Counted from the stretch's first letter, positions 54,193 through 62,774 are shown. The stretch is 64,000 nucleotides of DNA from Porphyrobacter sp. CACIAM 03H1 (GCF_002215495.1 NZ_CP021378.1:1798764-1862763); one strand, 5' to 3'. Translations and numbers: made by a program. Notes: generated by a model from the letters alone, not told the origin.

Positions 54193-55406
54193 CAGGCGAG
54201 CTCGTAGACGTGCACGCCGCCGTAAATCGACGAGCGGTCGCGGCGGGTAAGGTCGGCGGAAGTCTCCTCGAGATAGCGCCACTTGGACAGGATCGCATCG
54301 TCGAGGCGGCTCGGCAGCAGGCTCGGCTCGGCGGCGGTGCGGAACAGCACGCGCGCGCCGGGGCGGCTGGCGCGGGTGATGCGGCTCCAGAGGCCATCGA
54401 GCTGGGCGTTGTTCATCCAGTCCTGCGCATCGAGCAGCACGAAGCGGTCCATGCTCGCTTCCTCGCGGGAGCCGATCCAGTCGACCATGTTGGCGCGGGT
54501 GACGTCGAGCCGGTCGATCCGTTCGCGCATCGCCTCCCAGTTGGCGCGCTGAAGATAGGGGGGCAGGGCGGCGTTCTCCGAGCGGTTGTAGCCGCGCCCG
54601 AACGCCTGCCAGGCGAAGTAGTTGTCCTTGACCTCGAAATCGCAGGCGAGCTTTTCCAGCCGGCGGCGCAGCACCTCGGCCATGCGTTCGTCGCCCGCGA
54701 GATGCTCGAACTGTGCGGGCGGGATGCCGAGGCCGAAGAGCGAGGCGGGCTGGTCGGTCAGCCAGCGGATGAACTTCTTCTCGAACACCGGCGCAAGCTC
54801 GCGCTCGAACACGGCGCGCTGTTCCTCCAGCGTCTGGGCCTCCAGCAGCTTGGCGAGATCGATCTTGTAGAGCTTGGCAAAGACGTGCGCCAAGCCGATG
54901 AAATTGCCCAGCAATCCCTGCCGGTAGATTCCTGAAGTAAAGTAGCTGATGCGCCGCCGCCCGCGGATGTCGCGCTTTTCCCAATAGGCGCGGCTTTCCG
55001 CGTCGAGATGGGGGGCGATCATGGTCTTGTAGACCTCGGCGTTCTCCTTGTGGTCGGCATGGGCGAAGAAGCGGTGGAAACGCTCGTAATTGGGCAGATG
55101 CCGGATCGCCGCGATCTTGAGCTTGCCCAGCGCGACATGGGCACGGTTGAGATCGACCGCGGTGACACTCTCGGGGTTCGCCGTCAGATAGGAAAGCGCG
55201 TTGCACGAGCCGCTGGCGATGCACATGACACGGCTGCCGGGCTCGATCGCGAGGCCCTCGATGTCGACCACAGGGTCTTCCCAGATCTGGGCATAGACCA
55301 GCCCCTTGAAGGCGAGCGCGAAGGCCCTGTCGAGCAGCTTGTCGCCGACCTTTGCATCCTTGCGGACCACCGCATCTTCGATGATCCGCTTTGCCTGGGT
55401 AGCCAT
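54192..55406 (-). CDS. btaA: SAM:diacylglycerol 3-amino-3-carboxypropyl transferase BtaA (DUF3419)
   Basis: The 404-residue protein has the DUF3419 core: YAQIWEDPVVDIEGLAI, VMCIASGSCNALSYLTANP, VDLNRAHVALGKLK, and later NYFAWQAFGRGY and DAQDWMNN. BtaA transfers the 3-amino-3-carboxypropyl group of SAM to diacylglycerol, the first step in DGTS synthesis, usually under phosphate limitation. No convincing Pho box is visible upstream. It is followed by btaB. Confidence 0.92.
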   Translation of the reverse strand: MATQAKRIIEDAVVRKDAKVGDKLLDRAFALAFKGLVYAQIWEDPVVDIEGLAIEPGSRVMCIASGSCNALSYLTANPESVTAVDLNRAHVALGKLKIAAIRHLPNYERFHRFFAHADHKENAEVYKTMIAPHLDAESRAYWEKRDIRGRRRISYFTSGIYRQGLLGNFIGLAHVFAKLYKIDLAKLLEAQTLEEQRAVFERELAPVFEKKFIRWLTDQPASLFGLGIPPAQFEHLAGDERMAEVLRRRLEKLACDFEVKDNYFAWQAFGRGYNRSENAALPPYLQRANWEAMRERIDRLDVTRANMVDWIGSREEASMDRFVLLDAQDWMNNAQLDGLWSRITRASRPGARVLFRTAAEPSLLPSRLDDAILSKWRYLEETSADLTRRDRSSIYGGVHVYELA

Positions 55407-55484
55407 GGGGGAGGAGCGTCCTTACGTTACGTCAAGCGCTTGTCGTATTCGGCTCGCGTTTCGTCAATGTGACGGTTTCCACAG

Positions 55485-56447
55485 CTATCCGCTTGCCGCG
55501 ATCGTGGCGGCATAGGCGGCCGGGTCGGCATTGCCGCCGGTGATCATGATGACGGTCTCCGCGTCGACCGGCACCTTGCCTGCCAGCGCCGCCGCCAGCG
55601 CCGCCGCGCCGCCGGGTTCGACCACCAGCCTGAGGTTGGCGAAGGCGAAACGCTGGGCGCTGCGCACCTCCTCGTCGGTGACGGTGACGCCCGGCTCGGC
55701 GCGGCCCGAAAGGACGGCGAGATTGATCGGCTTGGTGACCGTCGGCTGGAGCGCATCGCAGATGGTCTTCGGCGCATCGGGTGCGGCGGGGACCAGCTCG
55801 CCCTTCGCCATGGCCTGACCGACCATGTCCCAGCCCACGGGCTCGACCGGGTGAATCGCGCTCGTCGGCGCACCGAGCGAGAGGCCCGCCGCCAGCCCCC
55901 CGCCACCGCAGCAGGCGAGGATCCGCGAAGGCGCGCGGCCCAATTGCGCAGCGATTTCAATGGCCGCGCTGCCCTGGCCCTCGATCACCCAAGAATCGCC
56001 GAAAGCATGGACGAGGGTGCCGCCGCGTTGGGCGATCAGCTTTGCGGCCACTTCGTCGCGGTCCTCTCCGGGACGCTGGTAGAGCACCACCTCGGCCCCC
56101 AGTGCCCGGGTATTGGCGAGTTTCACCGCGGGCGCGTCATGCGGCATGACGATGGTCGCAGCGATGCCGAGCCGCCGCGCAGACCATGCAACGCCCTGCG
56201 CATGATTGCCCGACGACACCGCGACGACACCGCCACGCCGTTCCGCGTCCGAAAGGTTCGAGAGCCGCCACCACGCGCCCCTGATCTTGAACGAGCCGAT
56301 GGGCTGGAGATTGTCGGCCTTGACCCACGCCCGCACCCCGTCGATCTCGACCGGCAGCAGAGGGGTCGGGGGCAGGATCGCGGCCACCGCGGCGGCGGCG
56401 GCGCGCACGCCCTCGGTGGTGGGCATTCTGACATCGGTCTGGATCAT
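55485..56447 (-). CDS. Threonine/serine dehydratase-like PLP enzyme
   Basis: The 320-residue fold-type II PLP enzyme has K54 in PIGSFKIRGAWW as the Schiff-base lysine, SSGNHAQGVAWSA for the substrate, CCGGGGLAAGLSLG for phosphate binding and a C-terminal ITGGNAD. There is no ACT regulatory domain, so it is a catabolic or racemase-like form. It could deaminate threonine or serine. It is divergent from the polyamine gene at 56517 with a 69-base gap. Confidence 0.9.
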   Translation of the reverse strand: MIQTDVRMPTTEGVRAAAAAVAAILPPTPLLPVEIDGVRAWVKADNLQPIGSFKIRGAWWRLSNLSDAERRGGVVAVSSGNHAQGVAWSARRLGIAATIVMPHDAPAVKLANTRALGAEVVLYQRPGEDRDEVAAKLIAQRGGTLVHAFGDSWVIEGQGSAAIEIAAQLGRAPSRILACCGGGGLAAGLSLGAPTSAIHPVEPVGWDMVGQAMAKGELVPAAPDAPKTICDALQPTVTKPINLAVLSGRAEPGVTVTDEEVRSAQRFAFANLRLVVEPGGAAALAAALAGKVPVDAETVIMITGGNADPAAYAATIAASG

Positions 56448-56516
56448 TTGTCCCCCCGCTCGCGTTGCTTTAAGGCGCTGCGCAAGATTCGCATCGCTTC
56501 ACGAAAGGTTCCTATC

Positions 56517-57743
56517 ATGCCCGCAGCCCAATCCAGCAAGGTCCTCGTCATCGGTGCGGGCGGGGTGAGCTCGGTGTGCGTCCACAAGATGGCGTTCAAC
56601 CCCGACATCTTCCCCGAAATCCACCTCGCCAGCCGCACCAAGGCCAAGTGCGACGCGATCGCCGCAAGCGTGAAAGAACGCTGCGGGCGCGACATCGCCA
56701 CCTACGAGATCGACGCCGAGGAAGTGCCGGCGATGGTCAACCTGATCCGCAAGACCGGCGTGGGCCTCGTGGTCAACCTCGCGCTCCCCTACCAGGACCT
56801 GCCGATCATGGACGCCTGCCTCGAGGCGGGCGTCGACTACATCGACACCGCCAATTACGAGCCCAAGGACGAGGCCAAGTTCGAATACAAGTGGCAGTGG
56901 GCCTACCATGACCGCTACAAGGATGCGGGGCTGATGGCGCTGCTCGGCAGCGGCTTCGATCCGGGCGTCACTTCCGTCTTCACCATGTGGCTCAAGAAGC
57001 ACAAGCTGAAGACGATCCGCCAGCTCGACATCCTCGACTGCAACGGCGGCGACCACGGCCAGCACTTCGCCACCAATTTCAATCCGGAAATCAACATCCG
57101 CGAGGTGACCGCCCCGGCGCGTCACTGGGAGAACGGAAAGTGGGTCGAAACCCCGGCGATGTCGAACAAGGTGCAGTTCGACTTCGAGGCGGTGGGCCCC
57201 AAGAACATGTACCTCATGTATCACGAGGAGCTGGAAAGCCTCGCCAAGTTCGTCCCCGAACTCGAGCGCGCGCGCTTCTGGATGACCTTCGGCGACCAGT
57301 ACATTACCCACCTGACCGTGCTGCAGAACGTCGGCATGACCTCGATCGAGCCTGTGCGCTATCAGGGCAAGGACATCATCCCGCTGCAGTTCCTCGCCGC
57401 GGTGCTCCCCAAGCCCGAAACCTTGGGCGAGACCACCAAGGGCAACACCAACATCGGCGTGATCGCGACCGGCGAGGCGCTCGACGGTTCGGGCGAGAAG
57501 ACGTTCTACATCAAGAACATCTGCAACCACGAGGCGGCCTATGAGGAGACCGGCAACCAGGCCGTCAGCTACACCACCGGCGTGCCTGCCATGATCGGCG
57601 CCGCGATGATGGTGCAGGGCCACTGGCAGGGTGAGGGCGTGTTCAACATCGAACAGCTCGATCCCGATCCTTTCATGGCGATGCTGAACGAACACGGGTT
57701 GCCGTGGACGGTCGAGGAAATGGCCGGACCGGTGGATTTCTGA
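56517..57743 (+). CDS. Carboxynorspermidine/carboxyspermidine synthase (saccharopine-dehydrogenase family)
   Basis: The 408-residue protein begins KVLVIGAGGVSSVCVHKMA, a Rossmann NAD(P) site, then LASRTKAKCDAIA. It contains YIDTANYEPKDEAKFEYKWQW, GSGFDPGVTSVFTMW and DCNGGDHGQHFATNFNPEINIRE, characteristic of carboxynorspermidine synthases. The enzyme joins aspartate semialdehyde to a diamine (putrescine giving carboxyspermidine). The decarboxylase partner is at 59176, separated by the GxxExxY cassette and a propeller gene. The start follows GAAAGG. Confidence 0.92.
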   Translation: MPAAQSSKVLVIGAGGVSSVCVHKMAFNPDIFPEIHLASRTKAKCDAIAASVKERCGRDIATYEIDAEEVPAMVNLIRKTGVGLVVNLALPYQDLPIMDACLEAGVDYIDTANYEPKDEAKFEYKWQWAYHDRYKDAGLMALLGSGFDPGVTSVFTMWLKKHKLKTIRQLDILDCNGGDHGQHFATNFNPEINIREVTAPARHWENGKWVETPAMSNKVQFDFEAVGPKNMYLMYHEELESLAKFVPELERARFWMTFGDQYITHLTVLQNVGMTSIEPVRYQGKDIIPLQFLAAVLPKPETLGETTKGNTNIGVIATGEALDGSGEKTFYIKNICNHEAAYEETGNQAVSYTTGVPAMIGAAMMVQGHWQGEGVFNIEQLDPDPFMAMLNEHGLPWTVEEMAGPVDF

Positions 57744-57757
57744 GAGGAAGAAATTCT

Positions 57758-57777
57758 CTCACACGAAGACACGAAGA
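57758..57777 (+). repeat. Left 20-bp inverted repeat of the cassette
   Basis: The repeat contains two perfect tandem copies of ACACGAAG (57761-57776) that abut the ATG at 57777. Symmetry with the right repeat ends exactly at 57758, since the outer bases AAATTCT and CAAAAAA do not match. Confidence 0.9.
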
Positions 57778-58187
57778 TGGCGCGCCAGGAACATCTTGAG
57801 GAGATTGCAAGGCGCGTCGTCGATTGCGGTTACCATCTGCATCGCGACCTTGGGCCGGGCTTGCTCGAAAGTGCCTATGAGGTGCTGATGCAGGAGACGT
57901 TGCGGCAATCGGGCTTGCACGTTCAAAGGCAAGTCGCCGTGCCCCTGAAATATAAAGGCGTTGTCGTAGACAACGCTTTCAAGATCGATCTGCTGGTCGA
58001 AAACCAGCTTGTTGTTGAGCTCAAATCTGTCGAGAAGTTATCGGCAGTCCACGGCAAGCAGGTTCTGACCTATCTCAGGCTTATGGACTTGCCTCTCGGA
58101 TTGCTGATGAATTTCGGGCAAGCGATATTCAAAGATGGCCTACGGCGCATTGCCAACGACTACTTCGGAGAGATCGGCAAGCAATGA
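57777..58187 (+). CDS. GxxExxY family protein (PD-(D/E)XK nuclease-like)
   Basis: The 136-residue protein shows the name-giving motif GLLESAYE near residue 28. The DNAFKIDLLVENQLVVELKSVEKL segment has the D-x(n)-ELK pattern of PD-(D/E)XK nucleases, and VHGKQVLTYLRLMDLPLGLLMNFG is the conserved family tail. Members are scattered across many phyla, sometimes in many copies per genome, without a known function. It interrupts a polyamine gene region, and the AT-richer composition suggests acquisition from outside. Confidence 0.9.
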   Translation: MARQEHLEEIARRVVDCGYHLHRDLGPGLLESAYEVLMQETLRQSGLHVQRQVAVPLKYKGVVVDNAFKIDLLVENQLVVELKSVEKLSAVHGKQVLTYLRLMDLPLGLLMNFGQAIFKDGLRRIANDYFGEIGKQ

Positions 58188-58189
58188 AC

Positions 58190-58209
58190 TCTTCGTGTCT
58201 TCGTGTGAG
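58190..58209 (-). repeat. Right 20-bp inverted repeat of the cassette
   Basis: TCTTCGTGTCTTCGTGTGAG is the exact reverse complement of the left repeat. It overlaps the possible N-terminal coding region of the following lipoprotein gene: an in-frame ATG at 58184 lies just before it and an in-frame GTG at 58205 near its end. Confidence 0.9.
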
Positions 58210-59173
58210 CAAAAAAAGCACGCGCTTGATTGCGTTGACCACGTTGTTGTTGATCGCTGCCTGCGATGCCGCACCGCCGCCGTGCGAGGATGTGCCGAAG
58301 CTTGCGGTCGATGCCGGTTGGCCCACGATTCCTGCGGGCGCCAAGTTCGGCGAGGTCAGCGCGGTCGATATCGACGCGGCTGGCAATGTCTGGGTGCTTC
58401 ACCGCGCCGGGCGCAAATGGGAGGAGCCGTTCCCTGGCGAGCCCATCGCCGAGCCCACCGTCTTCAAGTTCGCGCCCGACGGCACGCTGCTGGCCAAGTG
58501 GGGCGCGGGGCTGTTCGTCATGCCGCACGGGATCTCGATCGACCCCGAGGGCAAGGTGTGGATCACCGATGTCGCGCACGAGCAGGTGTTCCGCTTCAGC
58601 CCCGAGGGACAGCTGGAACTCACGCTCGGCGAGAGGGGCGTCACCCGTCAGGACCCGGGCCATTTCGGCCGCCCCGCCGATGTCGCCTTCCTGCCCGGCC
58701 GGGTGCTGGTCGCGGATGGCTACGTCAACACCCGAATCGCCGAGTTCTCGCCGGCCGGGCAGTTCGTCCGCGACTGGGGAGACTTCCGGATCGCCCACGC
58801 GGTCGCCGTGGACGAGGCGCGCATCTATGTCGCCGACCGCGAGAATGCGCGCATCCAGATCTTCGACCACGGCGGCAAGCTGGTCGAAAGCCGCGTCTCG
58901 CCGGCGGGGAACCACACCTACAGCCTCAAGCCGCTGGGCGACGGGCGGCTGCTCGCGATCGAGGGGCGTGACGGGGCCGACCGCAAGGGCGCGGTGATCC
59001 GCGTCTATGCCAAGGACGGCACAATCGAGGCCAGCCACGACATCAGCCTGCCCGGCAAGGATGCGAGCCTCGGGCACGACCTTGCGATCGGGCCGGACGG
59101 GCATATCTACGTCACCGACGTGGCCGGCGGCCGCGTGGTGCGCTTCTCTCTCCCCAGCAAGTCGGACAAATAG
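58205..59173 (+). CDS. NHL-repeat/six-bladed beta-propeller lipoprotein
   Basis: With a GTG start at 58205 the protein has 322 residues and a clean lipoprotein signal (SKKSTRLIALTTLLLIAAC). The ATG at 58184 would add seven residues encoded mainly by the right repeat, NSSCLRV. The mature part has repeated NHL-like blades (NVWVLHRAG, GISIDPEGKVWITDVAHEQVFRFSPEG, ADVAFLPGRVLVADGYVNTRIAEFSPAG, IYVTDVAGGRVVRFS), as in peptidyl-alpha-hydroxyglycine lyase-like propellers. It ends 2 bases before nspC, suggesting co-transcription. Confidence 0.8.
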   Translation: MSKKSTRLIALTTLLLIAACDAAPPPCEDVPKLAVDAGWPTIPAGAKFGEVSAVDIDAAGNVWVLHRAGRKWEEPFPGEPIAEPTVFKFAPDGTLLAKWGAGLFVMPHGISIDPEGKVWITDVAHEQVFRFSPEGQLELTLGERGVTRQDPGHFGRPADVAFLPGRVLVADGYVNTRIAEFSPAGQFVRDWGDFRIAHAVAVDEARIYVADRENARIQIFDHGGKLVESRVSPAGNHTYSLKPLGDGRLLAIEGRDGADRKGAVIRVYAKDGTIEASHDISLPGKDASLGHDLAIGPDGHIYVTDVAGGRVVRFSLPSKSDK

Positions 59174-59175
59174 CC

Positions 59176-60369
59176 ATGCAGACCAAGGCCGGCGATCCGG
59201 GCGCCTTTGCCCATTTCGATCTGTCGCGCGTCGACAGCCCCGCCTTCGTGGTCGATGCCGCGAAGCTGCGCGCCAATTGCCGCGTGCTCGCCGCCGTGCG
59301 CGATGCGGCTGCGGCGGACGGGGGCGATATCCGGGTATTCGCCGCGCTCAAGGCTTTCTCCATGTGGTCGGCCGCGCCGATCATCGGCGAATATCTCGAT
59401 GGCGTGTCGACCAGCGGCCTGTGGGAAGCGCGCCTCGCCTCCGAGTTCTACGACGGCGAGATCGCGACCTATTCGGCCGCTTTCAAGCCCGAGGAGCTGG
59501 AGGAAATCTGCCGCCTCTCCGATCACGTGATCTTCAATTCGCCCTTCCAGCACCAGCGCGCCCGCCTGATTCTCGAACAGGCCGCCGCCAACGGCGCGCC
59601 GGTCAGCGTGGGCCTGCGCATCAACCCGCAGGTGCCGACCGGAGAGGTCGCGAAATACGACCCCTCCGCCCCCGGATCGCGGCTCGGCTTCCCGCTCGAC
59701 CAGCTTACCGAGGAGCACATGGAGGGCGTCGAGGGCATCCACTTCCACAACCTGTGCGAACAGGATTTCGAGCCGCTCAAGGCCACCTGGGACCGGGTGT
59801 TCGACGTGATCGAGCCTTATTTCGATCAGCTCAAGTGGATCAACATGGGCGGCGGACACCACATCACCCGCGCCGATTACCAGCGCGATGAACTGGTGGA
59901 GTTCCTGAAGGATGCTGCCAGCGACACCGGCTGCCAGATCATCCTCGAACCCGGCGAGGCGGTGGCGCTCGATGCCGGGATTCTCGTGGGCACGCTGCTC
60001 GACACGCATTTCAACGAGATGCCGGTGGGGATCACCGACATCTCGGCGACCTGTCACATGCCCGACGTGCTCGAGGCGCCCTATCGCCCGGCCATGCTGG
60101 GCGAACTGACCGATCCCGACCTGATCCCGATCCGCCTGGGCGGGCCCTCGTGCCTCGCCGGCGACGTGATCGGCGACTATCGCCTGCCGGTGCCCGCCGA
60201 ACCGGGCGCGCGTTTCGCCTTTCTCGACCAGGCGCATTACTCGATGGTCAAGACCAACACCTTCAACGGCGTCGCCCTGCCGAGCATCTGGATGTGGGAC
60301 TCCGAGACCGATGCGCTCGACTGCATCAAGCGCTTCGATTACGAGGATTTCCGGGATCGCCTGAGCTGA
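59176..60369 (+). CDS. nspC: Carboxynorspermidine decarboxylase
   Basis: The 397-residue fold-III PLP enzyme starts at ATG 59176. It shows VFAALKAFSMWSAAPII with the PLP lysine, VSTSGLWEARLASEFY, IHFHNLCEQDF, INMGGGHHITRADY, LEPGEAVALDAGILV and RLGGPSCLAGDVIG, all characteristic of NspC. It decarboxylates carboxynorspermidine or carboxyspermidine to norspermidine or spermidine, completing the pathway begun by the synthase at 56517. Confidence 0.94.
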   Translation: MQTKAGDPGAFAHFDLSRVDSPAFVVDAAKLRANCRVLAAVRDAAAADGGDIRVFAALKAFSMWSAAPIIGEYLDGVSTSGLWEARLASEFYDGEIATYSAAFKPEELEEICRLSDHVIFNSPFQHQRARLILEQAAANGAPVSVGLRINPQVPTGEVAKYDPSAPGSRLGFPLDQLTEEHMEGVEGIHFHNLCEQDFEPLKATWDRVFDVIEPYFDQLKWINMGGGHHITRADYQRDELVEFLKDAASDTGCQIILEPGEAVALDAGILVGTLLDTHFNEMPVGITDISATCHMPDVLEAPYRPAMLGELTDPDLIPIRLGGPSCLAGDVIGDYRLPVPAEPGARFAFLDQAHYSMVKTNTFNGVALPSIWMWDSETDALDCIKRFDYEDFRDRLS

Positions 60370-60407
60370 GGCGCACAGCCCGCGGGCGGGCGCGAGGGGG
60401 GAGACGC

Positions 60408-60920
60408 ATGAGGATCATCGGGGCTTTCGCCGCAGCGGCCTTCCTCGCAACGCCGCTATCGGCGCAGGATTACGCGGCGCAGCGGGTGGTGAAGTCGGTC
60501 GGCCAGGCCGATCTGCTCGCGCTGGTCGGCTCGCTCGGCCATCAGGTCAAGGAAGAGGGCGAGCCGGGCGAGGTCTTCGTCGCCGCCGAGGATGCCGAAG
60601 GCGTCACCTATCTGCTCTACGGCACGGCCTGCGAGGTGAACGGGGTGAGCGGCTGTCAGGGCGTGATGATGCAGGTGCGCTTCGATCTGCCCGCGACCAC
60701 CACCTTCGAGAGCCTCGCCAAGGCCAATCTCGAACAGGCGGCGATCAACACCTGGGCCGATTTCGAGCGCAGGACGCTGGGCTTCACCCGCTATGTCGTG
60801 CTCGACCACGGGGTGACGATGGCCAATATTCGCGAGAACGTGAACGTGATGCTCGCGATCGTCGCGGACGTCTACCCGATCGCGGCAGGCGAGCCCGAAA
60901 GCCCCGCGCCCGGCGTCTAG
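60408..60920 (+). CDS. Exported YbjN-like protein
   Basis: The 170-residue protein has a signal peptide (MRIIGAFAAAAFLATPLSAQ). The ATG at 60408 is preceded by GAGGGGGGAG. The mature part, with LLALVGSLGHQVKEE, VTYLLYGTAC and LANIREN-like C-terminal helices, resembles YbjN/DUF1790-type domains; this is a tentative match. Its 3' end overlaps the convergent DUF3137 gene by 4 bases. Confidence 0.72.
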   Translation: MRIIGAFAAAAFLATPLSAQDYAAQRVVKSVGQADLLALVGSLGHQVKEEGEPGEVFVAAEDAEGVTYLLYGTACEVNGVSGCQGVMMQVRFDLPATTTFESLAKANLEQAAINTWADFERRTLGFTRYVVLDHGVTMANIRENVNVMLAIVADVYPIAAGEPESPAPGV

Positions 60921-61912
60921 AGCCTCCCCGCCGGTTGCGGGTCGGCGCGCAGCACCCGCCCGCGCTCGTTCTGGTTGATCGCCAGCGCCAGCCCCGCCAG
61001 CGCGCCGAACTGGCGCGCGGCGCGCTCGGCCTTCTCGCGGTCCTTCTCCGCATCCATCCCGCCGCTCTCGAACAGGTCGTCCGCCTCGAGCGCGACGATC
61101 ACCTCGCCGCCCGCGAACAACGCCCGCAGCTCGCGCGCACCAAAGGCGCTCTCGAGGCGCAGCAGGTGCTCGACATAGGCGGGGTGGACCAGCACCCGCG
61201 CCTCGACCTGATCGTCGGAAAAGAGCGCGAAGGTCTCGCCGAAGGCCGGGTGCACCTGGTCGACCCGCTCCAGCCGCTTGCCCCCCATCGCGACATGATC
61301 GCTCGCCCCGCCCAGCCCGAGCCACTTGCGGTGCTTGCCCGCGCGTTCGAGCAGGGTGGTGGAGCGGAACGGACGGCCGAAGGCCATGCGGATCAGCGGC
61401 CCGCGAAACACCGTGACCCAGCGCTGGTGCTTGCCCGATCCGCGCCGCTCCTCGAGATGGCATTCGTAGAGTTCGAAGGCATGGCCCTCGAGCGTGCCGT
61501 GCCAGCGGTCCTCGAAGCTCGAGCGGTCGAAGCCGGGGACCAGCCCGAAGGTGCGCGCCGCGGCGAATTCGGGACCGGGTTCGACCTCGTGTTCGTAGGC
61601 GAGGCCGTAGGCGGCGGCGATGGCGGAATTGATGCCGATCTTGATCGCCTGCTTGGCCGCGGCGATCGGCAGATAGCCCCACCATGCTGCCCCGCCGATC
61701 CCGGCCATCGTCAGCAGCGGGGCGAGCGAGGTCTTGGCGGCAGGGCTGAACCATATGAAGGCGAGCACCGGCATCAGGATTGCCGCGCTCCACACCCAGC
61801 GGCTCGTCGCCTTCTCCCTGGCCTCGGCGCGCATCGCACCCTGTCCGGCGAGCCAGTCGTCGAGGCCGCCAGCCATGAGGGCGTCGATATCCGTCTGCAC
61901 TGTCGCCGTCAT
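60917..61912 (-). CDS. DUF3137 membrane protein
   Basis: The 331-residue protein has two close hydrophobic segments (about residues 39-56 and 62-82) and a long cytosolic part with FEDRWHGTLEGHAFELYECHLEE, WVTVFRGPLIRM and FSDDQVEARVLVHPAYVEHL, typical of DUF3137. Such genes are commonly paired with lemA, as here, where lemA is divergent across a 75-base gap. The pair probably functions at the membrane; the role is unknown. Confidence 0.85.
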   Translation of the reverse strand: MTATVQTDIDALMAGGLDDWLAGQGAMRAEAREKATSRWVWSAAILMPVLAFIWFSPAAKTSLAPLLTMAGIGGAAWWGYLPIAAAKQAIKIGINSAIAAAYGLAYEHEVEPGPEFAAARTFGLVPGFDRSSFEDRWHGTLEGHAFELYECHLEERRGSGKHQRWVTVFRGPLIRMAFGRPFRSTTLLERAGKHRKWLGLGGASDHVAMGGKRLERVDQVHPAFGETFALFSDDQVEARVLVHPAYVEHLLRLESAFGARELRALFAGGEVIVALEADDLFESGGMDAEKDREKAERAARQFGALAGLALAINQNERGRVLRADPQPAGRL

Positions 61913-61987
61913 TTTGTGAATCCCTAGCGGCTAACTCTTAACATATGTGTCGTATGCTCAGGGTTGCTGGCAATGGAGTGACGCGAA

Positions 61988-62560
61988 GTGATCGAGATTT
62001 TCGGCTGGTTCTGGACCTCGGCGATCGTGGTGATCGCGGTGGCGGTGGTGCTGCTGCTGATCGGCATCTACAACAAGCTGGTGCGCCTCAGGCAGGGCGT
62101 GCGGCAGGGCGTCGCCGACATCGACGCGCAGCTGCGCCAGCGCCACGATCTGATCCCCAACCTCGTCGAGACCGTGAAGGGCTATGCGGGGCACGAATCC
62201 GCCACGCTCGAGGCGGTGATCGCGGCGCGCAATGCCGCGGCCTCGGGCGCACCGTCCGCCGGGAGCGAGGCGCAGCTGCGCGGCGCGCTCGACAATCTGC
62301 TGGCGCTGGGCGAGGCCTATCCCGATCTCAAGGCCTCGGCCAACTTCCAGTCGCTCCAGCACGAACTCGCCGATGTCGAGGACAAGCTCGCCGCCGCCCG
62401 CCGTGCGCTCAACGCCGCGGTCGCGCGCTTCAATGCCGCGCGCGAATCCTTCCCCGCGGTGCTGTTCGCCGGGATGCTCGGATTCGCGGAGGCGGACTTC
62501 CACCGGCTCGACGCGAGCGAGCAGGGGCGGGTCGACCAGACCCCGAAAGTCGCCTTCTGA
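61988..62560 (+). CDS. lemA: LemA family membrane protein
   Basis: The 190-residue protein starts at a GTG. A single N-terminal transmembrane helix (residues 5-27) is followed by YNKLVRLRQGVRQGVADIDAQLRQRHDLIPNLVETVKGYAGHE, the LemA signature, and a coiled-coil C-terminal part. LemA proteins form helical bundles of unknown function. Confidence 0.92.
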   Translation: MIEIFGWFWTSAIVVIAVAVVLLLIGIYNKLVRLRQGVRQGVADIDAQLRQRHDLIPNLVETVKGYAGHESATLEAVIAARNAAASGAPSAGSEAQLRGALDNLLALGEAYPDLKASANFQSLQHELADVEDKLAAARRALNAAVARFNAARESFPAVLFAGMLGFAEADFHRLDASEQGRVDQTPKVAF

Positions 62561-62664
62561 CGCGGGAAAAATCCCGGCATTTCCGTCACATTCCGGTCGT
62601 GTTCCGAAGGGTGTCTTCGTAAAGTAACATTTCGTCCCGGCGGCGTGCATTTTTCGATTGCATT

Positions 62665-62774
62665 TCCCCCCCCAGGCCCTATCTGCGCGCTTCCGCTGCC
62701 CCAAGGGGACTTCCAAACCGCAAGGCAGCTTGTCGTTTTATGGTTCAACAGAGCCGTTTTGGGGGTCCCTTGAG
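62665..62774 (+). ncRNA. Candidate speF-type cis-regulatory leader of the decarboxylase gene
   Basis: The 214-base gap 62561-62774 upstream of the decarboxylase start is unusually long for this compact genome. CCCCAAGGGG (62699-62708) can form a small hairpin; alternatively CAAGGGGAC (62702-62710) can pair with GTCCCTTG (62765-62772), right over the ribosome-binding G run. Such exclusive pairings suggest control of translation. The alphaproteobacterial speF leader is known upstream of ornithine decarboxylases. I cannot confirm the match without a covariance-model search. Confidence 0.45.

Larger units (their letters stand above)
57758..58209. mobile_element. Candidate mini-cassette: GxxExxY gene bounded by 20-bp perfect inverted repeats
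   Basis: CTCACACGAAGACACGAAGA (57758-57777) is the exact reverse complement of 58190-58209. The 452-bp unit contains only one gene, whose ATG begins on the last base of the left repeat and whose stop lies 2 bases before the right repeat. The inner DNA is visibly less GC-rich than its neighbours. No transposase and no clear target-site duplication are seen. A non-autonomous or homing-type mobile unit is the best reading. Confidence 0.65.

Noticed and set aside
55467..55484. Possible Pho box upstream of btaA
   Set aside because: CTGTGGAAACCGTCACAT (complement strand) has poor half-sites and the wrong spacing compared with the CTGTCAT repeat.
57751..58216. Target-site duplication flanking the GxxExxY cassette
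   Set aside because: The bases immediately outside the repeats (AAATTCT and CAAAAAA) do not match.
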